DNA of 64,000 nt from Cephalopachus bancanus (GCA_027257055.1 JAPVLO010000617.1:868001-932000), one strand, 5' to 3'; shown: positions 41,690-53,545, numbered from the stretch's first letter. The notes: generated by a model from the sequence alone, not told the origin. Program-made: numbers and translations.

Positions 41690-41955
41690 AAACAGATACA
41701 GGAAGACATACAAACAGATGTATGGCTTAATGAATTATTATTAAATAAATACCCTTCTAATCTTTACTCAGGTAAAGAAATAGAGTTTTGCCAGCCACTG
41801 CAGAAGCCATTTCAAGTCCTGGTCATAATCCCTTTTCTTCTCCCCAAAGAAACCACTATTCTGATTTTGAGAGTAATCACTTCCTTGCGTTTATAGTTGG
41901 GTCACCCAAATGTGCATCCCTAGACACTATACTTCAGTCTTGCCCATTAAAAAAA
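41690..41955 (-). mobile_element. Old L1M-type fragment
   Basis: 'aaagaaaccactattctgat' and neighbouring text resemble an old L1 3' region in reverse. Confidence 0.45.
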
Positions 41956-41960
41956 GTAGT

Positions 41961-42252
41961 TTTTTTTTTTTTTAGTTGGAATCTCACTCTGTCATCCAGG
42001 CTGGAGTGCAATGGCACGCTCTCGGCTACTGCAGCCTCCATCTGCTAGGCTCAAGCAATCTTCCGCCTCAGCCTTCCAAGTAGCTGGAACCACAGGCGTG
42101 TACCACCACATCCAGCTAATTTTTTTATTTACTGTGGAGACAAGGTCTTGCCAAGTTGCCCAGACTGCTCTCAAACCTCTGGACTCAGGCAATCCTCTCA
42201 CCTCTGCCTCCCAAAGTGCTGGTTTTACAGGCGTGAGCCGTGGTGCCTGGCT
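41961..42252 (-). mobile_element. Alu, antisense
   Basis: Full-length, moderately diverged. No clear target duplication. Confidence 0.94.
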
Positions 42253-43108
42253 AGTAAATTTTTTTTAATCTTTTATTCTACTGGCTCTCCCTCCCTTTTT
42301 TTCTCTTTACTGTATTTGTTCAGGAACTGAGGGTTTTTAGGTTGTAGAATTTTCCACAACCTGAGTTTTGCTGGTTGGTTAATCCTGATGCAGTGGAGTA
42401 TGTTTCTCTATCCTCTGTATTTCCTGTAAATGGGCCACTGGATCCAGAGACTGTTTATCAGTCTCTTGTTTGATCCTTTGGCAAGACTGCATACGTGGTG
42501 TATGTTCATTCATCAGGTTTCATCTGGTTGTCTCCCCTTGATGCTTAATGTCTTGATCTGTTACTTCATTTGTGGTTGACTGCAAAATGTGATATGCTAA
42601 TTCTATTGTTTCTTTTCAATTTATTCGTTGGAATGTTTTTATGAAGAGATACTTCTCATATTGACTGTTTGATTACTCTGCTATAGTTCATTTAGGAAAG
42701 GCAGAATAAATGCTTGATTCTCCCCTCTTGCTTTTTATTTACTAGTTTCCAATTTAATTAGTTGGCCCCCTATCATCCTCCAAACTTGGCCAATTAACTT
42801 CATTTAAAAAATATCATTATGAACCCATAAATTTAAACTTATTGTAGTTTTAGTTCATTGAAGAATTATCTGTAGTGAAGGTCATATTTTCATCTTTGAC
42901 TAATGATCTTTTCAAAGTGGTGGTCTCTTCAGAGTGGTTCCTAAGTTCTTTTGATTTAATCAAATCCTAATGGTCTTAGATAGCTTCCTTGATCCTGGCT
43001 GATGTTATACATGTCTTGCCCCAGATCTAGAATCGACTACCTTGTTTTCTTGCATTGGATCAGGGTGCTAGGTCTTATTGTTTCTAGGCTTTTATAGTAG
43101 ACAGAGTG

Positions 43109-43110
<2 letters not shown>
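42253..43110 (-). other. Probable old L1M 3' region
   Basis: 42340-42560 ('aattttccacaacctgag', 'ctgtatttcctgtaaa', 'ggcaagactgcatac') resembles an old L1 3' region in reverse. No gene seen. Confidence 0.4.

Positions 43111-43165
<55 letters not shown>
43111..43165. repeat. (GT)n microsatellite
   Basis: About 27 GT units. Confidence 0.98.
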
Positions 43166-43167
<2 letters not shown>

Positions 43168-43192
43168 CTTTGTGTGTATTTAAAGCTAAAAT

Positions 43193-43372
43193 ACTGAGCA
43201 TTTATCATAATACTATAAGAAAGGAATTGGCAGTAGTGGGACACTATGGGGGGGGTTGGCACACAACATCAATAAGTGTACCTGTATGATGACCATGTAT
43301 GTACCTAACCCTCATTTGTACCCCACATTTTAAAAATAAAATAATTTTTAAAAATTAAATTAAAATAAAATG
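43193..43372 (+). mobile_element. L1 3'-end insertion, 10-bp TSD
   Basis: AAGCTAAAAT at 43183-43192 is repeated at 43373-43382. It contains a G-run, then 'gtacctgtatgatgacc', 'ctcatttgtaccccaca' and an A-rich tail. It is the longest of three copies of this terminus here. Confidence 0.85.
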
Positions 43373-43382
43373 AAGCTAAAAT

Positions 43383-43674
43383 GCCTAATGAGTGTCTACT
43401 GATACTTTCAAATTCAGGGCTATAGAGGTTTTTTTTAAGCTTTTCTATATTTATATCTTCTAAACTGAGTTGCTAATTTTCAAGGATACAGAGATGATAG
43501 ACTTAAAATATTCCACCATTACTCATTTGTTTTAATCACATGTTAACACACATACAAGCAAAGAATAGTCCTAAAATAACAAGACAAATACTACTAAATA
43601 TTAATTTTTTACGTATGCTCTCTCTGTTTTGTCATAATTGTATCATATCTATATAGTCATTACACACTCTCTGC
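43383..43674. other. Intronic DNA, nothing recognised
   Basis: AT-rich, no ORF. Confidence 0.4.
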
Positions 43675-43959
43675 TTTTTTTTTGAATTGGAGTCTCACTC
43701 TGTCACCCAGATTGGAGTGCAGTGGCCGCTCCTGGCCACTGCAGCCTTGACCTCCTGGGCTCCAGCGATCCTTCCACCTCAGCCTTCCAAGTAGCTGGAA
43801 CTACAGGCGCGCTACCACGCCTGGCTAGTTTTTGATTTATTGTAGAGATGAGGTCTCACCAAGTTGCCCAGGCGGGTCTCGAACCCACGGGCTCAGGTAA
43901 TCCACTCACCTCAGCCTCCCAAAACCCTGGGATTACAGGCTGAGCCACCGACTCTGGCT
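43675..43959 (-). mobile_element. Alu, antisense
   Basis: Full-length lineage-type Alu flanked by TCTCTGCTTTT / TCTCTGCCTTTT. Confidence 0.95.
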
Positions 43960-44921
43960 CTCAATCTCTGCCTTTTACCCCTCGTTTAGCATTAGTTCTA
44001 TAAGTAATTACATATTTAATGCTCACTGTCAGTCTGTTACTCTATTCTTTTTGATTGTCTAAAGCCCATTCCCTAGTATATGTTGCAATAAAGACCCATC
44101 AGAACATGATTCTGAGTTTTTACATGTTGATAATTGCTGTGCTCTTTATTCTTGAAAGTCAGTTTTGAGAATATAAAATCTTTGCTTCACATTTTCTTTT
44201 CTTGGGTATATGTTAAATATGTTACTCCATTTTATTCTGGCATGAAGTGTTGCTGTCAAAGTCCAAAGGTAGTCTAATTTTCTTTCCTATATGCGTCATG
44301 TGCACATTTTGCTGAGAAGTCCAAAGAATTTTTTTTTCTTTAAAGGTCAGTATTTTACTAGGATATTCATTCTTGATATTCTCAGATGTAGGAATTCATT
44401 ATGTAGTGTTAAATCTTTTTTATTTCAGGAAAGTGTCCCTAAATTATAGTTTCTATTATTATTTGTATTAGTTTTATTTGGTTCTGTTCGTTAGGGACTC
44501 CTGTTATCTGTGTATTGGATCTTTGCCTAACTTTAGTATTTGTCACCTTTTTCTTGAATACTTTATATGTTCTTTAGTTTCTTTTTTGTTTCTGAAAATG
44601 TATTTTTTTCATCTTTCTTTGCTTTTAGGACATTATCTGATATATTTACTTACTCTTGGATTTCATCTAGCTTAGTCTTCTTTTCCAAAATTAATTTTTT
44701 ATTTTATTTCTAATTCTTTCTTGAGTTATGCCATCTCATTTTGGAGGATTTCTAATTAGATATCTGTTTTTATTTCATGTCTTGTTTAATTTTCTTAATT
44801 CCTTTTAGCTTGTTTTGAAATGGGTTACAGTTGAATCTGTTTTATGGGCAGTTTCCTTTTGGTATACTTTTATTGTAGGGATGCTATTTTGCTCCTTTTC
44901 CTTTCTTTTTTCTTTTCTTTT
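43960..44921 (-). other. Old LINE-like antisense sequence
   Basis: 44320-44860 ('ttcagatgtaggaattc'-type text, 'ttaggacattatctgat') resembles an old L1/HAL1 5' region in reverse. No gene seen. Confidence 0.35.
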
Positions 44922-45222
44922 TTTTTAGTTGGGGGTCTGACTCTGTTGCTTAGGCTGGAGTACAGTGGTGTGATTACAGCCACTGCAGCCTTGACCTCCT
45001 GGGCTCAGGTACTACTTTTTGCCTCATCCTTCTGACTAGCTTGGATTATATGCTTGTGCCACCATACCCAGCATGTTTGTTTGTTTGTTTGTTTGTTTGT
45101 TTTTGTAGAGATGAGATCTTGCTGTGTTGTCCAGGCTGGTCTCAAACTCCCAGGCTCAAGCAGTCCTCCTGCTTCTGCCTCTTAAAGTGCTGGGATTATA
45201 GGTGTGAGCCACCATGCCTGGC
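44922..45222 (-). mobile_element. Old Alu, antisense
   Basis: Diverged, with a (TTTG)n linker expansion at about 45075-45100. Confidence 0.92.
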
Positions 45223-46282
45223 CTTTTTTCTTTCTTATAATAACTTAATGTGAAATTTGATCTCAGTACTTTTCTGTTGCTTATTTTTATGCAAAATTTA
45301 TTTTCCAGAACTCTTAGAATGAGGTAGGATTTAAGATAGCTTTTCTAATTTCATAGATTTCCTCTCTATTATTTTTTGTGTACTGTTAAAAAAAAAAGGT
45401 AGTTTCCCACCTCATTCTCCTTCCCACCTTTTATCTTGGCATTCTCCATCTTTCCTGTCTGTTGTTCTGTCCTGTTCAGCTTTGATTCCACCCCTTAGGA
45501 GTTTCTCCTTGGTGTGGGGCTTTGTCCTGGAAGGGAGTCCTGGCTGGTCAATTTCAAGAGTTCACAAGAGCTAGACTACTCTGGTTTCTTTAGAACCTCT
45601 CATCTTGGACCCTTAGTATTTATTTGCTATCAGAAAGGGAAAGACTCCTTCCACTTGTAACTGCTGTGCTTGGATTGGCTTGCTGTTCTTTTTGTGAGTA
45701 CCTCATTGGCTGTTTTGAGCTTCTCCTGTTCTGAGGTTTGTGTGATGCTTCATTGTTTCTTCTTTCACAGATGCTATTGCCATGCAGGTGTTTGTACCCA
45801 ACCAACTACTTATATTTTGGGGTTGTTGGGGCTACTGTGTCACCTAGCTTGTCATGAATGTTAAGCATGGGTTTGGAGTTTTGCTTTCTAGTGACCTGGA
45901 GTTTTTAGAAAACTGTGTTGCTGCTGTTATACAGTTCATCTTCCTATCTTCACAGAATCGTATCCATCCCCTCTCCCAGTTTAAAAAGTGCATTTCTAAG
46001 CCCTGTGAAATTTTTTTCCTGCTGTCCTCATCTTTTTTGTGGGGGAGGGAGAAGGGGAGGACTGTGATTTTTCTTATAGTCCCTATGATAGTCATATATC
46101 TTTAGATGAACAGTTTTGACCCCTTTGACCCTACCCATCCTCCTTTTATGTCTCCAGCAATATTTCACATCTTTTATTGGAGACCGGAAGCTGTCCTCAG
46201 ATACTGTCTTCATGTTCACTAGAAAATATTTGTCTAACCACATATTATTCTGTTGTTTGGGATACTATTTAAAAACCTAAGA
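45223..46282. other. Intronic DNA, nothing recognised
   Basis: Short open stretches but no conserved protein or repeat family recognised. Confidence 0.4.
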
Positions 46283-46379
46283 TCGCTGGAGCCCAGCAGG
46301 TCGAGGCTGTGGTGGCCGGGAGTGTGCCACTGCACTCCAGTCTGGGCGACAATGAGACTCCAACTCAAAAAAAAAACCC
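46283..46379 (+). mobile_element. 5'-truncated Alu, 11-bp TSD
   Basis: Only the last ~97 bp of a sense Alu. AAAACCTAAGA at 46272-46282 recurs at 46380-46390. Confidence 0.95.
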
Positions 46380-46695
46380 AAAACCTAAGATGACTCTATC
46401 TCTTCTCATTTAATGTGCTGGCAAACTAATATGTTCACATTTTAAAATTATTTATTGTTTTGCTTGATTCAGCAAAAAATCTAGAAGGTATAAAAAAAAG
46501 TATTATACCAATTGCTGATATGACTGCAGTGAGACTGGCACTCTCATATAGACCCATTCCTTGGTTAGGGCAACTGGAATAGTCACCTTGGTTCCTATGC
46601 TTTTGGTAGACAACCTGGATTTTTAAAAACTTCATGAATGGCAACGGATTTTACCATTATATTCAACAGATATGGTCAATTAGCCATGAATTTTA

Positions 46696-46698
<3 letters not shown>

Positions 46699-46751
<53 letters not shown>
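46699..46751. repeat. (GT)n microsatellite
   Basis: About 26 GT units. Confidence 0.98.
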
Positions 46752-46752
<1 letters not shown>

Positions 46753-46997
46753 GAATTAATCTGGGCCCTCACTGTCATTAGGACAGCCCTCATTCACACA
46801 TTGCTTTGCCATGTTGTAGCACCATTTTGGATGGCAGTGTATGTTTCAAGAATCATACGATGCTTATCTTTTTTTGGATACAGAGTCCCATTTTTTAGGT
46901 TCTTTATTAAGAAAGTAGTAAAAATATATTAACAACTATATTGTTTAAAATGACCTATATAACAAGTAAGTAGAAAGACTCTAAAATGTCCTATTAA

Positions 46998-47127
46998 AGA
47001 AATGTGGAGCTGAACATGGTTGCATGTTCAGCTATTCTGAAGGCTGAGGTGGGAGGATTGCTTGAGCCCAGGAGTTTGAGTCTAGCCTGGTCAACTTAGC
47101 AAGACCCCATCTCTTTTTTTCTTAAAA

Positions 47128-47158
<31 letters not shown>

Positions 47159-47160
47159 AG
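46998..47160 (+). mobile_element. Alu-like monomer with (AAAT)n tail
   Basis: Diverged single-arm Alu text ('gaggattgcttgagccc', 'gcaagaccccatctc') ending in an (AAAT)n run at 47124-47160. Confidence 0.75.
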
Positions 47161-47552
47161 TCATTAAGCAAATCATTATTTTTAAAAAATACTAGATGGA
47201 AAATTATCTGTTCAATTAGAAAAGTAGACATGGAAAATTCTGAATGATTCTTTTGTATTGTTACTTTTATATATACCCTGTGGCAACTGTGTTAAACATG
47301 TATATGACAGATTCTGGGGGGACATATATAAAAAAGGGAAGACTTGTTGTATTAAAATTTTCCATGGTGGATTTTCTATTTTATTTTTTAGACTTTCTTT
47401 TTGTATATAATTTTGGATACAGTGATAAAGTTTTTAGTTAAAATAAACTTGATGCGCATGACTCTTCCCACTTTTGCCACCATTACTAGTGTCTTTTAGT
47501 GGTTTATTCTGTGTAAGTAAATAGTATAGCTGTGTTTAAGACTGGATGTGTT
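47161..47552. other. Intronic DNA, nothing recognised
   Basis: AT-rich, no ORF. Confidence 0.4.
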
Positions 47553-47641
47553 GGGTCAACCTCTTTGGGTCCCCTCCCACTGTGGGAGCTTCTCTGTCCT
47601 CTCAATAAATCTGCTTTCTCATGAAAAAAAAAAACACAAAA
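47553..47641 (+). mobile_element. TINE copy A (LTR-derived short retroposon), 12-bp TSD
   Basis: Starts GGGTCAACCTCTTTGGG, has an 'actgtgggagcttctctgt' core, AATAAA at about 47604, and an A-tail starting about 20 bases later. ACTGGATGTGTT at 47541-47552 is repeated exactly at 47642-47653. Confidence 0.93.
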
Positions 47642-47697
47642 ACTGGATGTGTTATTCTTATTTATTTGAGAAGTTGAGAGTATTAGAAGTAAAGGTA

Positions 47698-48001
47698 GAC
47701 TGGGCTTGGTGACTCAGCCTATAATCCCAGCACTTTGGGAGGCCGAGGTGAGTGGATTGTCTGAGCCCATGGGTTGAAGACCAACCCGGGCAACTTGGCG
47801 AGACCTCGTCTCTACATTAAAATCAAAAATTAGCTGGGCATGATAGCACGTGCTTATAGTTCTGGCTACTTGGGAGGCTGAGGTGGAAGGATCGCTGGAG
47901 TCCAGCAGGTCGATGCTGGGGTGGCCGTGAGTATGCCACTGCACTCCAGCCTGGGCGACAAAGTGAGAGTCCAACTCAAAAAAAAAAAAAAAAAAAGAAG
48001 A
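47698..48001 (+). mobile_element. Alu, sense, 13-bp TSD
   Basis: AGAAGTAAAGGTA at 47685-47697 is repeated at 48002-48014. It ends 100 bp before a HERC1 exon. Confidence 0.97.
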
Positions 48002-48100
48002 AGAAGTAAAGGTAACTCAGTAATTTCAGAGAATATATATTTAAAATATCTGGACTAAAACTGTCTTGATTATTTATTGCATATTTTAAAATTTTAATAG

Positions 48101-48295
48101 GTTTGCAGAATGGCTTCTGATTACTCAAGAACGTGTGCTAGCCCAGATAGCATTCAGACTGGTGATGCTCCTATTGTCTCAGAAACCTGTGAGGTTTATG
48201 TTTGGGGGAGCAATAGCAGCCATCAGTTGGTAGAAGGCACGCAGGAGAAAATACTGCAACCTAAACTGGCTCCTAGTTTCTCTGATGCTCAGACC
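48101..48295 (+). CDS. HERC1: HERC1 coding exon 3 (residues 343-407), start of RLD1
   Basis: Acceptor AG at 48099-48100, donor GTAAG at 48296. 195 bases, phase 0 at both ends. Encodes VCRMASDYSRTC... and then ETCEVYVWGSNSSHQLVEG (residues about 371-389), the first RCC1-type repeat with its W-G blade motif. RLD1 of HERC1 is reported to act on ARF/Rab GTPases. Confidence 0.96.
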
Positions 48296-48721
48296 GTAAG
48301 TTTTCTATATGCCTTACAAACTGATAGATAATGGGGTATATATTCACGCTTATTTGCTTTAAATAATGTTGAATTTTTTAAAAAAGAGTGAAAATTCTCA
48401 ATGATTATTTCTTGCTGTATTATTTCTATACCATACTAAACCATCAGTTTTTTCATTTTAACAGAAAAATGTATTTTAAGTCCTCCATATCTCTGACAGC
48501 ATTTTCAAGTTTCAAAAAATTAAATTGGGATTTGGCTTTTTAAAAAATATTATGAATGGCAACAGACTTTACCATTATTTTCAACATAAATGACAAATAA
48601 GACTAAAATGAAACTGGAATTTCCTTTGCCATATTGGTATTTCATTTTCGTATGATCATTTACTTTTATAGTCAAGCTAGAACTTTCTGTTGTATTATTT
48701 TCATTAAAATGTATATTTTTC
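48296..48721. other. Intronic DNA, nothing recognised
   Basis: AT-rich stretch between exon and Alu. Confidence 0.45.
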
Positions 48722-49015
48722 GCCGGGCTCGGTAGCTCAGCCTGTAATCCCACGCCTAGTGAGTGGATTGTCTGAGCCCATGGGTTCGAGACACGCCTGG
48801 GCAGGCAAGACCTCATCTCTACAATTAAAAAAAAAAAAAATCAGCCAGGCGTGGTAGTGCATGCCTGTAATTCCGGCTACTTGGAAGCCTGAGGCAGAAG
48901 GATCGCCGGAACCTAGCAGGTCGAGGCTGCGGTGGCCGGGAGCAGCCACTGCACTCCAGTCTGGGCGACAGAGTGAGACTCCAACTCAAAAAATAAAAAT
49001 TAAAATAAAAAAAAA
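48722..49015 (+). mobile_element. Alu, sense, TSD
   Basis: ATGTATATTTTTC (48709-48721) recurs at 49017-49029. Lineage-type Alu with a short left-arm deletion. Confidence 0.97.
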
Positions 49016-49309
49016 AATGTATATTTTTCGGAAGGTCTAGGATATATTTTGTTTGATGCTTGCCATAATTCCTAAGAAATTTATAGGAAATTTTTTTTTC
49101 TTGCCTTTATTTCCTGGCAATTGTAAGAGGGTACCGAAAAATTTTACTTTGCTTTTTCATTGAATCTTAACCTGAAAAGATAAAATATGCATGAATTTGA
49201 GCTCAACAATGAAGTCAGCATGAAAAGGCCATTAGTGTTCTCTTAGTTTTCTATGTACTCCTTAATTTCTGTGGAGAATCATGGCATATTCTGCTTTAGA
49301 AGACTTCCT

Positions 49310-49601
49310 AGGCTGGGCACGGTGGTTTACGTCTATAATCCCAGCACTTTGGGAGGCCGAGGTGAGTGGATTGCCTGAGCCCAAGGGTTTGAGACCAGCC
49401 TGGGCAATTTGGTGAGACCTCATCTCTACAGTAAATCAAAAAACTAGCCAGGCACGGTGGTGCGTGCCTGTAGTTCCAGCTACCTGGAAGGGTGAGGCCA
49501 AAGGATCACCTGAGCCCAGCAGTTCGAGACTGCAGTGGCTGTGAGCATGCCACTGCACTCCAACCTGGGTGACAGAGTGAGATGCCAACTCAAAAAAAAA
49601 A
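49310..49601 (+). mobile_element. Alu, sense, 10-bp TSD, 97 bp before an exon
   Basis: AAGACTTCCT (49300-49309) recurs at 49602-49611. Closest Alu to the next HERC1 exon. Confidence 0.96.
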
Positions 49602-49698
49602 AAGACTTCCTTTGAGCCTCTTTGATAAAACCAGCCTTTAATATTATACTTTGATTCTCACAGAAGCATTTTGTGTTTATGATTCTGTTTGTTTATAG

Positions 49699-50010
49699 AT
49701 TGAAGCTGGACAGTACTGCACTTTTGTCATTTCTACGGATGGTTCTGTCAGAGCTTGTGGTAAAGGCAGCTATGGGAGACTGGGTCTTGGAGATTCCAAC
49801 AATCAGTCTACTTTAAAAAAATTAACATTTGAGCCTCACAGGTCCATTAAAAAAGTTTCATCTTCTAAAGGATCTGATGGTCATACTTTAGCTTTTACAA
49901 CAGAAGGAGAAGTCTTCAGTTGGGGAGATGGTGATTATGGAAAACTGGGACATGGAAATAGTTCAACACAGAAATATCCCAAGCTTATTCAGGGGCCTCT
50001 GCAGGGAAAG
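49699..50010 (+). CDS. HERC1: HERC1 coding exon 4 (residues 408-511), RLD1 blades
   Basis: Acceptor AG at 49697-49698, donor GTATGT at 50011. 312 bases, phase 0 at both ends. It carries two RCC1-type repeats, GKGSYGRLGLGDS and FSWGDGDYGKLGHG. The glycine codon at 49924-49926 is residue 483 by this count, the position changed (Gly to Glu) in the mouse tambaleante Purkinje-cell mutant. Here it is a normal Gly, which also supports the residue numbering. Confidence 0.97.
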
Positions 50011-50196
50011 GTATGTGCTTTCTTTTTGGATTTAAAAATAATTAGATGCAATGGTGTTATAATTGACAAAATCTTTCAGAGTTTGATGTGTTCTTTCTGA
50101 AGTTGCCCTTTATCCCCAACAGTTTGACTTGTCTTTTGTGTATCTGCTTTACAGTTTACAGATCACTTTTATATATGTTCTTTAATTGTAATTCTT

Positions 50197-50486
50197 TTTT
50201 TTTTTTTTTTTTTGAGTTGGAGTCTCACTCTGTCACCCAGACTGGAGTGCAGTGGCCGCTCCTGGCCACCACAGCCTCAACCTGCTGGGCTCCGGCAATC
50301 CTTCCGCCTCAGCCTTCCAAGTAGCCAGAATTACAGGCATGCGCTACCATGCCCGGCTGATTTTTTGATTTATTGTAGAGATGAGATCTCGCTGCCCAGG
50401 CGGGTCTCGAACCTGCGGGCTCAGGCAGTCCACTTACCTCAGCCTCCCAAAGTGCTGGGATTACAGGCTGAGCCACCGAGCCCGGC
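50197..50486 (-). mobile_element. Alu, antisense, 7-bp TSD
   Basis: AATTCTT at 50190-50196 and 50487-50493. Lineage-type Alu with a long T-tail. Confidence 0.95.
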
Positions 50487-50559
50487 AATTCTTATGTTCT
50501 TATAAGGATAATTATTCTTGTGAGGTTCTTACTATCCTCATCTCACAGATAAGGAAACT

Positions 50560-50870
50560 GAGAGTCATTCAACAAATATTTATTTAGCACCTTCCTAGAG
50601 TCAGGCTGTGTTTTAGACATTAGACATAGCATTGAACAAGACAGTTAAGGTTTCTGCTCTAATGGAGCTTTAATCTTTGAGATAGAGAGAATAAGTTAAC
50701 AAAGATACGAGATAATTTCATATAATAATAAAAAAATGAGTAATGTAACAGAGACTAACTTGGGCAAGGTGTGATATTAGATAATGAGGTCAGAGGGTGC
50801 TCTTGGAGCAGGTGGCATCTTAACAGTGACCTGAACAGTGAGGTATTAAGTAATTGCCCAAGACCCAAAG
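50560..50870 (+). mobile_element. Ancient repeat, probably LINE-2 class
   Basis: 'attcaacaaatatttattta', 'cattgaacaagacagtt', 'gtgacctgaacagtgagg' match the old family at 27367. Confidence 0.45.
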
Positions 50871-51004
50871 AAATAGTTGGCACCATTAGAAGCTCAACTT
50901 GTCTTCTCTTTTTATTTATTTTTTAGTCTTTCTTGAAAGAAGTGAAGGTATTTTCCTAAACTTATATGCAATTGTACCAATTCTTCTATTTTAAGATTGC
51001 ATTA

Positions 51005-51296
51005 CTGGGTGCGGTGGCTCACGCCCAGTAATCCCAGCACTTTGGGAGGCTGAGGCGAGAGGATTGCCTGAGCCCACAGGTTCGAGACCAGCCTGGGCAA
51101 CATGGTGAGACCTCATCTCTACAATAAATCAAAAAATTAGCTGGGGGTGGTGGCACGCACTTGTGGTTCCAGCTACTTGGAAGGCTGAGGTGGAAGGATC
51201 GCCTGAGCCCAGCAGGTTGACACTGGGATGGCTGTGAGCGTTCCCCTGCACTCCAGCCTGGATGACAGAGTGAGATGCTGACCAAAAAAAAAAAAA
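51005..51296 (+). mobile_element. Alu, sense, TSD
   Basis: AAGATTGCATTA (50993-51004) is matched with one change at 51297-51308. Confidence 0.95.
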
Positions 51297-51308
51297 AAGA
51301 TTGTATTA

Positions 51309-52105
51309 TTTCCTTGAAAGTTTTCTTATATAAAAATCTCTATAAAGTCTAAATTTTAATTTTATGCCAGAAAGTACAAGTGGGACACCTTTTCCTTTAT
51401 GGGTGGTTGTCTGACAGGGTTGGCTATTAAATGAATTTTATTCTGTTACAACTTGCAGGATTTTAATTAATACATCAACCCTAAAGCAATGAACTTTGAA
51501 ACATTCCACTTTGAAAGCATCAGAGGAAGATACTTATAAAATATTAAATATGGGGCCCTAAGGAATATCGTATAAATACTATTTGAGATTGTATTTTCCT
51601 GGTTTTTCTAGCATGTTCTTTCTTTCTTCCTTAATTCCATTTCTTATATTCCTTTTAATGTTTCATTTTTATAGTGGGAAACGTTGCCATTTAAAAACAG
51701 CTTTGTTTCCATGATCATCATGATGGAAAAATGTCACGAAATTCTAAATTAATGATTTACAGATAGAAATTTTAGAAGTTCTTAGCAGAGCATCTAGAAT
51801 ATATTAGGTTCTTAGTATTTTTAACTGAATGTAAAATTTGAGTTTCCTAAAGTGAGTTCTCAGTTTTGGTGATTAAAAATACATGGAGCTATAAGTGCAG
51901 TCATTTTTTTTTTCTGTGTATTTTTAAAAATAGCTAGTTATTTTGATCAGTGTTCAAAGGTATGAGTGATTCCCAAATTATGTTGCTACATATTTTTATA
52001 CCTCTGATTGTACTCATCAATAGATAGCTATATAAGGTCAAAGAGATACTGTTAGGAGTTTAATATAAGCTTGTATAAATTACAGACATTAAATTATAGA
52101 AATAA
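51309..52105. other. Intronic DNA, nothing recognised
   Basis: No ORF or known repeat seen. Confidence 0.4.
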
Positions 52106-52116
52106 AAATTAAAATA

Positions 52117-52196
52117 GGGCAACCCCTTTGGGTCCCCTTCCACTGTGGGAGCTTTTCTGTCCTCTCAATAAATCCTGCTTTCAAAAATAAAAAAAC
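52117..52196 (+). mobile_element. TINE copy B (LTR-derived short retroposon), 11-bp TSD
   Basis: Starts GGGCAACCCCTTTGGG, has a 'cactgtgggagcttttctgt' core, AATAAA at about 52167-52172 and an A-rich tail. AAATTAAAATA at 52106-52116 is repeated at 52197-52207. Confidence 0.93.
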
Positions 52197-52207
52197 AAAT
52201 TAAAATA

Positions 52208-52727
52208 AATTGTGTTTAGATCTTTCTGTATTGGTACTAGTATTAAATATCTTTTTGAGAGTTGTCCCTATTATGTAATGAGTTTTCTTCATCAGCTAAG
52301 ACTGGAGATTTTTTATGTTAACCTTGTATTTTAAAAACCGTCATCGTTCTGGGGGATTCACATCTCTCCAGCTCTTTGAGTAGACTTGATTGGTGGTACA
52401 GTATTCTTGCAAATGATTAGACTGATGTATTCAGGGCCCCCGCTACTCCTTACAGTGCCTTTGTGTGAATTGAGAAAAGTTGTCCCCTCCTCTGGTTGTG
52501 GTAGCCAGGGTTCATGATTTGGTAAACAGAACATAGGCTATATTTCGGCACTTACTTGACCCCTTAGCCAGTCAACCTTATCCTGGACACAGCCTTCACA
52601 ACTGTAAATGGTAATTCCTGGATGGGTTGTAAATATTAGTATCTCTAAAGTCTCTTGTATAGGATCAAATACAGGCTGTATGTTTTAGAATCTGCATGCT
52701 CATCATATTTACTTGTGTGCAATACAG
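52208..52727. other. Intronic DNA, nothing recognised
   Basis: Ends with the acceptor 'gtgcaatacag'. Confidence 0.45.
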
Positions 52728-52824
52728 GTAGTTGTTTGTGTGTCAGCTGGATACAGACATAGTGCTGCTGTCACAGAAGATGGTGAATTATACACATGGG
52801 GTGAAGGAGACTTTGGAAGATTAG
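52728..52824 (+). CDS. HERC1: HERC1 coding exon 5 (residues 512-544), RLD1
   Basis: Acceptor AG at 52726-52727, donor GTAAGA at 52825. 97 bases, entering in phase 0 and leaving with one base of a Gly codon. Encodes [19 protein letters not shown], containing the RCC1 signature SAGxxHSAAV, then [12 protein letters not shown]. Confidence 0.96.
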
Positions 52825-52984
52825 GTAAGATTTTTAAAAATGAAGTTATTCTCTCAGAAAATAGAAATGATATGGTTATTGAGAAGCAGAATGGATTTAA
52901 TAGGCTAATGACTGTCATTTTATTTTGTTAGTTTTAAGCTCAGAGGAAGGTAATTTTATATAGATAATACCTAGATTTTGGTGC

Positions 52985-53280
52985 TGATATTTAAGATATA
53001 ATTTTATCTAACAAGAATTTACTGAGTGCCTATTGTGACCAGGCACTGTAGGGTTTCTGGGATGTGAACAATACCATAATGATCCTGAAGCTGATAATCT
53101 AGTGGGTAGTGAAAACAAGTCAACATGAGCATGACACAAGACAACTTAAGGTAAGTGCTGTGAGCAGAGCATGAAGAGAATGTTCTAATGATTTCTCAAG
53201 GCAGCTGGATGCCTCAGTCTGGGAGTGGCTTGGAGGGCTGGTTGAGAAGATATTAGAAATGATTCTGTTGTTCATATTTA
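52985..53280 (+). mobile_element. Ancient repeat, probably LINE-2 class
   Basis: 'caagaatttactgagtgcc', 'ccaggcactgtaggg', 'aggtaagtgctgtgagcag' match the old family. It fills much of this 577-bp intron. Confidence 0.45.
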
Positions 53281-53401
53281 ATTGCATTTAAATACCTGAA
53301 TTCTGTTTTGAAGTTGTAACACTTATTCCACTTGTGAATTAGTAGCATAGAGAAAAAGAATTAACATTGTTTCTTTGTTATTTGTGTGTGTTTCATTCAA
53401 G

Positions 53402-53545
53402 GTCACGGTGACAGTAATAGCCGTAACATTCCAACATTAGTAAAAGACATTAGCAATGTAGGAGAGGTTTCTTGTGGCAGTTCACATACTATTGCTTTAT
53501 CTAAAGATGGGAGAACTGTATGGTCTTTTGGAGGAGGAGATAATG
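53402..53545 (+). CDS. HERC1: HERC1 coding exon 6 (residues 544-592), RLD1
   Basis: Acceptor AG at 53400-53401, donor GTATGT at 53546. 144 bases that complete the split Gly codon and leave one base for the next. Encodes HGDSNSRNIPTLVKDISN, the signature VSCGSSHTIAL and VWSFGGGDN. Confidence 0.96.

Noticed and set aside
45620..46243. Possible small genes in overlapping open frames
   Set aside because: Short, no recognisable domain, no splice or start context that stands out, and consistent with chance in intronic DNA.
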